DNA of 5,840 nt from Propionibacteriaceae bacterium (GTDB taxonomy: Bacteria; Actinomycetota; Actinomycetes; Propionibacteriales; Propionibacteriaceae): positions 1-5,840 of the forward strand of contig JAKDIK010000180.1 of assembly GCA_030450535.1 (NCBI GenBank), given 5' to 3'. Made by a program: the position numbers and the translations under genes. This document shows, one piece after another, positions 1 through 5,456 of this stretch (position 1 is its first letter; each line of letters starts with the position of its first letter). Below the pieces are notes generated by a model that saw only the letters and a list, made by a program, of their open reading frames with translations, was not told where the DNA came from and made no database searches.

Positions 1-2079
1 GCGGTCACCCGCCTGCCCAGGGGCCGGTGCCGCTGGCTCGTTCGCCGCGGGCTCGTCCGCCCCTCCCTCGTCCGCCCCTCCCTCGTTCGCCGCGCCTTCG
101 TTCGACTCGAGCGGCGCGGACGCGATGCCCAGCACGAAGTTGCTCGCGTTCAGGATCTTCATCGCGAGGCGTCGGCCGACCTTCATCTGGGTCTCGTCGA
201 AGGGGGAGTCCATCCCCGGGCGCGCCATGGCGGCGCGCCAGCGCACGGCGTCCGCCCCGAACCTCTCCAGGATCTCGGTGGGCACGACCACGTTGCCCTT
301 CGACTTGGACATCTTCTTGCGGTCGGGGTCGGTCACGAATCCCGAGATCATCGCCCGGCGCCAGGGCAGCGAGCCGTCCTCCAGGTGCGCGCGCACCACG
401 CGGCTGAACAGCCACGTGCGGATGATGTCATGGGCCTGCGGGGCGAGATCCATCGGGAAGGTGAGCCCCCACAGCTCCTCGTCGCGCTCCCAGCCACACA
501 CGATTTGGGGCGTCAGCGAGCTGGTCGCCCAGGTGTCCATGACGTCCGGGTCGCCGATGAAACCACCCGGGACGCCGCGCTGGCCCTCCTCGTAGCCGGG
601 CGCCGGCTGCGAGGCCGGATCGACGGGCAGGGCGTCCTCGGGCGCCAGGATCGGATGCGCAGTGTCGGGCTCACCGTCGGCGTCCAGCGGGTACCACACG
701 GGGAACGGCACACCGAAGAACCGCTGCCGGCTGATCAGCCAGTCGCCGTTCAGCCCGTTGACCCAGTTGCCGTAGCGGTGCCGCATGTGCTCCGGCACCC
801 AGGCGAGCTCCTCGCCGCGGGCCAGCAGCGCGGCGCGCAGTTCGGGGTCGCGGCCCCCGTTGGTGAGGTACCACTGCCGCGTCGACACGATTTCGAGCGG
901 CTTGTCGCCCTTCTCGTAGTAGTTCGTCATGCGGGTGGTGGGCTTGGGCTCGCCGTCCAGATCTCCGGCCTCGGCGAGCAGTGCGACCATCGCCTCGCGG
1001 GCGGTGAACGTCGTCTTGCCGGCGAGCTGCTCGTACGGCGCGGCGTTCACGAGCCAGTCGGGGGTCTCGCGCTGCAGGCGTCCGTCGCGGCCGAGCACCA
1101 CCCGCGTGGGCAACCGCAGCTCGCGCCACCACTGCACGTCGGTGAGATCGCCGAAGGTGCAGCACATGACGATGCCCGAGCCCTTGTCCTTCTCGGCCAG
1201 CGGGTGGGGCAGCACCGGGATCTCCACCCCGAACACCGGCGAGGTCACGGTCGTTCCGAACAGCGGGGCGTAGCGCTCGTCGTCGGGGTGGGCGATCAGG
1301 GCGCAGACGGACGCGATGAGCTCGGGCCGGGTGGTCTCGATGTGGACGGGCCCCGCCGCACCGTGGAAGGCCACGCGGTAGTAGTGGCCGGGGTACTCGC
1401 GCGCCTCCAGCTCGGCCTGGGCCACGGCGGTCTGGAACGTCACGTCCCACATCGTCGGCGCCTCGGCCAGGTAGGCCTCGCCCCGCGCGTGGTTGCGCAG
1501 GAAGCCGAGTTGGGCGACCCGCTGGCTGTCGTCCGAGATCGTGGTGTAGAGGGTGTCCCAGTCGACCGACAGGCCGAGATGGCGCCACAGGTCCTCGAAC
1601 ACCTGCTCGTCGACCGCGGTCAGCTCGTGGCACAGCGCGATGAAGTTGCGGCGGCTGATCGGCACCTGACGCTTCGGATCCGGCTTGGCCGGCGGCGCGA
1701 AGTCCGGGTCGTAGGGGATCGACGGGTCGCAGCGGACGCCGTAGTAGTTCTGCACGCGGCGCTCGGTGGGCAGGCCGTTGTCGTCCCAACCCATCGGGTA
1801 GAACACGCGCTTGCCGTTCATCCGCTGGTAGCGCGCGATGAGGTCGGTGTGGGTGTAGCTGAACACGTGCCCCACGTGCAGTGAGCCCGACACGGTCGGC
1901 GGCGGGGTGTCGATGCTGAACACCTGCTCGCGGCGCTCGGGGCGCACGAACGCGTAGGTGCCCTGCTCGCGCCAGCGCTGCGACCAGGCGTCCTCCAACC
2001 CCTCGAGCGCGGGGCGCTCGGGTACGGTCCAGCCGGTCGGGGTCGACGCGGAAGTGGACGTGGCGGGACGTGTGGTCAT
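1..2079 (-). CDS. valS: Valyl-tRNA synthetase, type 2 (partial, C-terminus off the left edge)
   Basis: Class I aminoacyl-tRNA synthetase that charges tRNA-Val with valine in the cytosol and edits mischarged threonine. The minus-strand frame is open from an ATG at 2079 to the window edge (693 codons visible). Landmarks seen: a HIGH-type motif HVGH at residues 68-71 within GSLHVGH; the editing-domain motif TTRPE at 249-253; DWLISRQR at 446-453; and KMSKS at 589-593. The MGWDDNGLPTERRVQNYYG segment after the HIGH motif is typical of the type-2 ValS group of actinobacteria, rickettsiae and archaea. The tRNA-binding domain starts after about residue 620 and is interrupted from 657 on by an acidic pentapeptide repeat. 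Type-2 enzymes are usually about 840-870 residues, so some 150-200 should lie outside. The ATG was chosen because it is 7 nt from a TAACAT box and the N-terminus matches the family (WTVPERPALEGLE). No Shine-Dalgarno is visible. The product call is near certain. Confidence 0.97.
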   Translation of the reverse strand, partial: MTTRPATSTSASTPTGWTVPERPALEGLEDAWSQRWREQGTYAFVRPERREQVFSIDTPPPTVSGSLHVGHVFSYTHTDLIARYQRMNGKRVFYPMGWDDNGLPTERRVQNYYGVRCDPSIPYDPDFAPPAKPDPKRQVPISRRNFIALCHELTAVDEQVFEDLWRHLGLSVDWDTLYTTISDDSQRVAQLGFLRNHARGEAYLAEAPTMWDVTFQTAVAQAELEAREYPGHYYRVAFHGAAGPVHIETTRPELIASVCALIAHPDDERYAPLFGTTVTSPVFGVEIPVLPHPLAEKDKGSGIVMCCTFGDLTDVQWWRELRLPTRVVLGRDGRLQRETPDWLVNAAPYEQLAGKTTFTAREAMVALLAEAGDLDGEPKPTTRMTNYYEKGDKPLEIVSTRQWYLTNGGRDPELRAALLARGEELAWVPEHMRHRYGNWVNGLNGDWLISRQRFFGVPFPVWYPLDADGEPDTAHPILAPEDALPVDPASQPAPGYEEGQRGVPGGFIGDPDVMDTWATSSLTPQIVCGWERDEELWGLTFPMDLAPQAHDIIRTWLFSRVVRAHLEDGSLPWRRAMISGFVTDPDRKKMSKSKGNVVVPTEILERFGADAVRWRAAMARPGMDSPFDETQMKVGRRLAMKILNASNFVLGIASAPLESNEGAANEGGADEGGADEPAANEPAAPAPGQAGDR
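37..111 (-). repeat. 15-bp tandem repeat inside valS encoding acidic pentapeptides
   Basis: Five consecutive 15-bp units lie in the valS frame. Units 52-66 and 67-81 are identical (ctcgtccgcccctcc on the plus strand). Units 37-51 and 82-96 are close variants, and 97-111 is a degenerate copy. Read in valS they encode LESNE, GAANE, GGADE, GGADE and PAANE (residues 657-681), followed by an Ala/Pro-rich stretch. The unit length is a multiple of three, so gain or loss of copies keeps the frame. The insert sits just after a conserved helix ending NASNFVLGIASAP, where I would expect the anticodon-binding domain to continue. Confidence 0.9.
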
Positions 2080-2116
2080 GGGCGCGATGTTACGGCCGGT
2101 GCACCCTCACCGTCAC
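2080..2116 (-). promoter_or_regulatory. Putative valS promoter, likely leaderless
   Basis: Read on the minus strand, TAACAT (2092-2087) fits the actinobacterial -10 pattern TANNNT. Eighteen bases upstream is GTGACG (2116-2111), which matches four of six bases of TTGACA. Only 7 nt separate the -10 box from the valS ATG at 2079, so transcription should begin at or next to the start codon; this agrees with the absence of a Shine-Dalgarno. The space to the palindrome upstream is only about 65 bp, and I saw no T-box-like leader. This is a prediction from sequence alone. Confidence 0.6.
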
Positions 2117-2182
2117 ATCGTCCACGGCCTGCGCCGCCCGGGTGAGACGCATCCAGTGGGCGGGAACCTCGCCGGCCGATGC

Positions 2183-2236
2183 GCATTTGGACCCGAGGAA
2201 ATGGCGCCATGGCGCCATTTCCTCGGGTCCAAATGC
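2183..2236. repeat. Perfect 54-bp palindrome between the DsbA-like gene and valS; possible terminator
   Basis: Bases 2183-2236 are identical to their own reverse complement, with the axis between 2209 and 2210 and no spacer. The 27-bp arm begins gcatttggacccgagg and ends at cgcca. The core is two overlapping copies of the smaller palindrome ATGGCGCCAT (2201-2210 and 2209-2218). Symmetry stops cleanly at both ends (2182 c against 2237 t). The arms are about 59% G+C, lower than their surroundings. It lies 38 bp past the stop of the DsbA-like gene and about 65 bp upstream of the predicted valS -35. In RNA it could form a stem of about 25 bp with a 4-nt loop, so it may terminate the upstream operon, although no U-tract follows on the minus strand. 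It could also be a dispersed repeat or a dimeric protein-binding site. Confidence 0.95.
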
Positions 2237-2274
2237 TCGGTGGGGCCGGAGCGCCCACGTGGGGCCGGCCGGGA

Positions 2275-3042
2275 TCAGGCGTTGGCGAGGATGAGCGCCT
2301 TCAGCGCGGCGGGCGAACCGTCGGTGAGCTGGCGCAGGTCGAGCACCGTGCCGTTGACGGAGATCGTCGGCGTGCCGGTCACGCCGTCGTCGTAGGCGCT
2401 GCGCTCGACGGTGCTCACGAAGTCGCGGGTGGCCTGGTTGTCGTAGCAGGACTGGAACTGCGTCAGCGACTCCCCGGTGATGCCGACCTGCGCCGGGAGG
2501 CTGTCACGCAGCAGCTCGTCGGAGTACCCCTCGGAACCGCGCACCTCCGCGGGGGACTGGTTCTGGTACACCCCCATGTTGTACTGCGGGTACATCTCGG
2601 GAGCCACGACGGCGGAGCAGGCGGCACCGATGGCCGCCCGGCTGGAGGCCGTGTTCTGAAGGTTGTTGTCCATGAAGGTCATCGTCTTGTTCTGCAGCGT
2701 CCACGTGCCCGCGTCCGCCTCGCTGGCCAGCATGTCGCCGTAGGACTCCTCGAAGGTGCGGCAGTTGGGGCACTGGTAGTCGAGGTAGATGGTGACCGTC
2801 GGTGCCGACTCCGGCGCCGGGGTGGTGTTCACCACGATCGAGTTGGTGGAACCCTGCGGCGCCACCTGCGCCACGCGGTTGCCGCCCATGTTCTGCACGA
2901 GCACGAAGATCAGCACGCCGACGAGCACCAGGGCGACCGCGCCGGCGGACAGCCCGATGATCCGGTTGGTTTTCTTCTGACGCTCGGCCGCCTCCTGCTG
3001 GCGGCGCAGCTGCTCGCGGCGGTTGGACGTGGAACTGGCCAT
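2275..3042 (-). CDS. Membrane-anchored DsbA-like thioredoxin-fold protein (CPNC)
   Basis: A 255-residue protein likely acting outside the membrane on protein thiols (disulfide formation or isomerisation). Seen in order: a charged, Arg/Gln-rich cytoplasmic N-terminus (about 1-27); one transmembrane segment (about 28-49, with no lipobox or signal-peptidase site evident); a short linker; then a thioredoxin fold opening with VTIYLDYQCPNC, with active-site cysteines 91 and 94 in CPNC. The matching cis-proline loop is GTPT with Pro225. Two further cysteines, 142 and 199, lie in the helical insert and could form a structural disulfide. Layout and length fit the Thioredoxin_4/DsbA-like family of actinobacteria. 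The ATG at 3042 is supported by an AGGAGA 9 nt upstream. The gene is 34 bp downstream of the MauE-like gene on the same strand, so the two are probably one transcript. The specific substrate and redox direction cannot be read from the sequence. Confidence 0.92.
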   Translation of the reverse strand: MASSTSNRREQLRRQQEAAERQKKTNRIIGLSAGAVALVLVGVLIFVLVQNMGGNRVAQVAPQGSTNSIVVNTTPAPESAPTVTIYLDYQCPNCRTFEESYGDMLASEADAGTWTLQNKTMTFMDNNLQNTASSRAAIGAACSAVVAPEMYPQYNMGVYQNQSPAEVRGSEGYSDELLRDSLPAQVGITGESLTQFQSCYDNQATRDFVSTVERSAYDDGVTGTPTISVNGTVLDLRQLTDGSPAALKALILANA

Positions 3043-3051
3043 CGGGTGTTT

Positions 3052-3057
3052 TCTCCT
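3052..3057 (-). promoter_or_regulatory. Shine-Dalgarno of the DsbA-like gene
   Basis: AGGAGA on the minus strand, 9 nt before the ATG at 3042. It is the clearest ribosome-binding site in the window and lies in the 34-bp gap after the MauE-like gene. It contrasts with the four probable leaderless starts elsewhere and supports this gene being a downstream cistron. Confidence 0.8.
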
Positions 3058-3076
3058 GTGGTCGGGGTCGTGTCGG

Positions 3077-3619
3077 TCAGGCGCGGGTGGCGGACGCGGA
3101 GGCGTGCGCGTCGTCGACGTCGGCGGGGCGATCGGGCAGGCGCTGGTTGTCCACCGCGAACGGCGTGCGCGGGAACACCGTGAGCCACGCGCCGCAGGCC
3201 AGCAGGCCGACGTCGCGGGCGATCTCCCACGGGTAGGCCGCCAGCGCCTCCTCCAGCGGGATCTCTCCGCCGCCGCCGAAGCAGCCGCAGTCGAGCGCCA
3301 GCCCGCGGGCCCAGGCGCTCGCGATCCCGATGATGAAGGCCACCATCAACAGCCCACCGAGGGCCCCGGCGACCCGCGTGTACGTGCCCGTGAGGAGCAG
3401 CAGACCCACCGACACCTCGATGAGGGGCAGCGCGGTGCCGACGATCGGGACGAGGTCGTAGGGCAACAACCGGTATGCCATCACGGCGTTGATGGATTCC
3501 CCCAGGGCTGGCAGCTTCAGCGCGCCGGCCACCAGCAGGACGCCGCCGAGCAGGACGCGGGCGGCCAAGCCCACCCAGCCGTGCCAGGTGCGCGGGCCGG
3601 CGGACGTCGGGGTGATCAC
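3077..3619 (-). CDS. MauE/DoxX-family redox-associated membrane protein
   Basis: A 180-residue integral membrane protein. Four hydrophobic helices are visible at about residues 16-36, 57-77, 83-103 and 133-150. The loop before the last helix carries DCGCFGG with a Cys-Gly-Cys pair (Cys111, Cys113). This architecture and the CGCF motif are characteristic of the MauE/DoxX-like family, whose founding member is needed for methylamine dehydrogenase maturation, a disulfide-rich target. Cys142 lies in the last helix. The C-terminal tail (about 157-180) is hydrophilic and poorly conserved in appearance. I chose the GTG at 3619 because the family-like sequence begins there and a TATCGT box lies 7 nt upstream; the open frame extends to 3745, but that part overlaps folC and reads as arginine-rich noise. 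It is followed 34 bp later by the DsbA-like gene, suggesting it re-oxidises or reduces that partner across the membrane. The role is inferred from context. Confidence 0.85.
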   Translation of the reverse strand: MITPTSAGPRTWHGWVGLAARVLLGGVLLVAGALKLPALGESINAVMAYRLLPYDLVPIVGTALPLIEVSVGLLLLTGTYTRVAGALGGLLMVAFIIGIASAWARGLALDCGCFGGGGEIPLEEALAAYPWEIARDVGLLACGAWLTVFPRTPFAVDNQRLPDRPADVDDAHASASATRA

Positions 3620-3626
3620 GGGTTCA

Positions 3627-3632
3627 ACGATA
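3627..3632 (-). promoter_or_regulatory. Putative -10 box for the MauE-like/DsbA-like operon
   Basis: TATCGT on the minus strand (3632-3627) fits TANNNT and ends 7 nt before the GTG at 3619, again a spacing that predicts a leaderless mRNA. The only -35-like match nearby is GCGACA (3651-3646), just 13 bp upstream, which is too close for a normal promoter, so the -35 is uncertain. It faces away from the folC promoter within a 62-bp intergenic region. Confidence 0.45.
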
Positions 3633-3644
3633 CCGCGTGCTCCC

Positions 3645-3672
3645 CTGTCGCCCGCGCGGCGCCCATTAGGCT
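3645..3672 (+). promoter_or_regulatory. Putative folC-operon promoter
   Basis: TAGGCT (3667-3672) fits the TANNNT -10 pattern, with 9 nt to the folC ATG at 3682. A weak -35 candidate, CTGTCG (3645-3650, three of six bases of TTGACA), lies 16 bp upstream. There is no convincing Shine-Dalgarno before folC, so the message is probably leaderless or has a leader of a few nucleotides. Prediction only. Confidence 0.45.
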
Positions 3673-3681
3673 TGGCCCACC

Positions 3682-5094
3682 ATGACGACCCACACCGACA
3701 TCGTCGCGCAACTCCAGTCCCGCTGGCCCGAGCACCGCGTCGCACCCAGCCTGGAGCGCATCCGGGCCCTCACCGAGCTGCTCGGCGAGCCCCAGCGCGC
3801 CTTCCCCGTCATCCAGCTCACCGGCACCAACGGCAAGGGCAGCACGGCGCTCATGATCGAGGCGCTGCTCCGCGCCCTCGGCCTGCGGGTCGGACGCCTC
3901 AGCTCGCCCCACCTCGTCGACGTCACCGAGCGCATCGCGATCGACGGCCAGCCCATGAGCGCCGACGCCTTCGACGCCCTGGTGGCCGACGTGCTGCCGC
4001 TGGTCGAGCTGGTGGACGCCCGCCGGATCGACGACATCCCCATGACGTTCTTCGAGGTGATCACAGGGCTCGCCTACGAGGCGTTCGCGCAGGCGCCCGT
4101 CGACGTCGCCGTCGTCGAGGTCGGGCTCGGCGGCTCCTGGGACGCCACCAGCGTGGCGGACGCCGACGTGGCGGTCGTCTGCCCCATCGACCTCGACCAC
4201 ACCCACCTGCTCGGCGCCACCCCCGCCGCGATCGCGCAGGAGAAGGCGGGCATCATCAAGCCCGGCGGCGTCGCCGTCTCGGCCGACCAGCGCGCGGATG
4301 TCGCCGCCGTCCTGGCCCGGCGGGCCGCGGACGCCGGCGTCCGGCTGCTGGCCGAGGGCCGCGACTTCGCATTGCTCGACCGGACCCCCGCCGTCGGCGG
4401 CCAGGTGCTGCGCATCGACGCGGCGGACGGTCCGATCGGGGACCTGTTCCTGCCGCTGTTCGGCGCCCACATGGCCGCCAACGCGGCGCTCGCGGTGGCC
4501 GCCGTCGAGGCGTTCCTGGGGGGGCGCGGGATCGCGCCCGACGTGCTGGCCGAGGGGTTGGCGTCCGTCTCCGCCCCGGCGCGACTCGAGGTGGTGCGCC
4601 GCAGCCCCACGGTGGTGCTCGACACCGCCCACAACCCGCACGGCGTCGGCGCGACGCTGGCCGGCGTCGAGGAGGCGTTCGGCTTCCAGCCCCTGATCGC
4701 CGTGCTGGGCGTCATGGCCGACAAGGACGTCGACGGGATCCTTGAACTCGTCGAGGAACAGGCCCAGACCATCGTCTGCACGCAGGTGGCCTCGACCGAT
4801 CGCGGGCTACCCGCCGACGACCTCGGTGAGGCGGCGTCCGACCGCTTCGGGGCCGAGCGGGTGCACGTCCGCGCGTCGCTACCGGACGCCCTCGAACTCG
4901 CCGTCTCGCTGGCCGACGAGGCGGGGATCGCCGCGGGCGTCCTGATCCTGGGCTCGGTGATCCTCGCCGGCGAGGCGCGCTCGCTGCTGGTGGGGGACGA
5001 GGGTTCCGACGAGGGCGATCAGTACGCCCGGCCGGATGATCCGGATTCCCTGGACCGACACGACGATCCGGACGCGTGGGGCGAGGACGCGTGA
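3682..5094 (+). CDS. folC: Folylpolyglutamate synthase / dihydrofolate synthase
   Basis: Cytosolic Mur-ligase-family enzyme that uses ATP to add glutamate to folates, and in many bacteria also makes dihydrofolate from dihydropteroate. The 470 residues include the P-loop TGTNGKGS (47-54), the omega-loop SSPHLVDVTERI (74-85), TFFE (122-125), VEVGLGGSWDATS (145-157), LDHTHLLG (171-178), and QEKAGIIKPG (186-195) with Lys188 in the place of the carbamylated lysine of the family. The C-terminal domain carries DTAHNPHG (314-321). The start at 3682 places the P-loop at the usual distance from the N-terminus. The last 33 residues (438-470) form an acidic tail (14 Asp/Glu, DDPD twice) beyond the normal end of the fold. 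Its stop overlaps the next start by 4 bp. Whether it has both activities cannot be told from sequence alone. Confidence 0.96.
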   Translation: MTTHTDIVAQLQSRWPEHRVAPSLERIRALTELLGEPQRAFPVIQLTGTNGKGSTALMIEALLRALGLRVGRLSSPHLVDVTERIAIDGQPMSADAFDALVADVLPLVELVDARRIDDIPMTFFEVITGLAYEAFAQAPVDVAVVEVGLGGSWDATSVADADVAVVCPIDLDHTHLLGATPAAIAQEKAGIIKPGGVAVSADQRADVAAVLARRAADAGVRLLAEGRDFALLDRTPAVGGQVLRIDAADGPIGDLFLPLFGAHMAANAALAVAAVEAFLGGRGIAPDVLAEGLASVSAPARLEVVRRSPTVVLDTAHNPHGVGATLAGVEEAFGFQPLIAVLGVMADKDVDGILELVEEQAQTIVCTQVASTDRGLPADDLGEAASDRFGAERVHVRASLPDALELAVSLADEAGIAAGVLILGSVILAGEARSLLVGDEGSDEGDQYARPDDPDSLDRHDDPDAWGEDA

Positions 5095-5456
5095 GGCGGC
5101 TTGCCCCGGGCAACCCGATGGCGCGGGCGCTCGCCGCGAACCTGGCGTTCGAGGCCATCGTCTTCGCGCTCGCCATCGCCGGCATGATCCAGGTGGACGC
5201 CACTCCCGTCGGCCTGGCGGTCGCGGCCGGCGCGGGCGCCGCGGTGCTCGCCGTGGTGGCGGCCGGAACCTATCGGAAGATGTGGGGCTGGTGGCTCGGT
5301 TGGCTGGTCCAGGTCATCGGCATCGCGCTCGGACTGCTCACCCCATGGATGTACGCGATCGGTGCGCTGTTCGCCGGCCTGCACGTGCTCATGTACGTGC
5401 TGGGGCGGCGCATCGACGCGCTGGGCCGTCAGCATCCTCTAGATTTGGCGCCATGA
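5091..5456 (+). CDS. DUF4233-family membrane protein
   Basis: A 121-residue protein of unknown function. Four hydrophobic helices are visible (about 12-33, 38-59, 66-83, 85-104), joined by short loops such as GTYRKMWGWW (59-68), with a basic N-terminus (MRRL) and a short polar C-terminus. Length, helix pattern and position directly after folC match the DUF4233 family, which I know from this same place in actinobacterial genomes. I took the GTG at 5091, which overlaps the folC TGA as GTGA and suggests translational coupling; a GAGGA precedes it by only 3 nt and GGGG by 9 nt. An in-frame GTG at 5076 is possible but has no ribosome-binding site. The stop overlaps the ndk ATG as ATGA. No catalytic motif is evident, and I assign no function. 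Confidence 0.88.
   Translation: MRRLAPGNPMARALAANLAFEAIVFALAIAGMIQVDATPVGLAVAAGAGAAVLAVVAAGTYRKMWGWWLGWLVQVIGIALGLLTPWMYAIGALFAGLHVLMYVLGRRIDALGRQHPLDLAP
5440..5445 (+). promoter_or_regulatory. Possible internal -10 box for ndk
   Basis: TAGATT (5440-5445) lies inside the 3' end of the DUF4233-like gene and ends 7 nt before the ndk ATG at 5453. There is no Shine-Dalgarno in front of ndk. A TCGACG (5413-5418) resembles a -35 but is 21 bp away, longer than usual. If active, it would give a leaderless ndk message independent of folC. Confidence 0.4.

Noticed and set aside
218..241. Short inverted repeat around gcgcgccatggcggcgcg in valS.
   Set aside because: It encodes a conserved-looking RWRAAMARPG stretch, is short, and is expected by chance in G+C-rich coding sequence.
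385..1884. A 499-codon open frame on the plus strand across valS.
   Set aside because: It lies antisense to valS, whose translation is conserved throughout. The product is a His/Arg/Val-rich composition typical of the opposite strand of a high-G+C gene, with no recognisable domain.
2080..2182. T-box riboswitch upstream of valS.
   Set aside because: Only about 100 bp separate the palindrome from the ATG, I see no T-box-like conserved stretch, and a promoter appears to lie right against the start codon.
2241..2268. Direct repeat tggggccgg (2241-2249 and 2260-2268) and a small cccacgtggg palindrome downstream of the DsbA-like gene.
   Set aside because: Short and G+C-only in character; not distinguishable from chance in this composition.
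2179..3183. A 334-codon plus-strand open frame that starts within the palindrome.
   Set aside because: It is antisense to the DsbA-like gene and the end of the MauE-like gene, has low-complexity composition, and its first codons are simply the palindrome read through.
4124..4152. GLGGSWDATS in FolC in place of the textbook GLGGRLDATN.
   Set aside because: As far as I recall, actinobacterial FolC proteins vary at these positions, so it is probably normal for the group.
3489..4745. Long open frames overlapping folC on both strands (3489-4745 plus, 3616-4641 minus).
   Set aside because: Both are arginine/alanine- or glycine-rich shadows of folC, which carries all the family motifs.
5076..5090. 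Upstream GTG at 5076 as the start of the DUF4233-like gene.
   Set aside because: No ribosome-binding site precedes it, and the GTG at 5091 gives the common GTGA overlap. It remains possible.
5447..5455. GGCGCCATG before the ndk start shared with the core of the 54-bp palindrome.
   Set aside because: A nine-base match only; the flanks do not resemble the palindrome arms.
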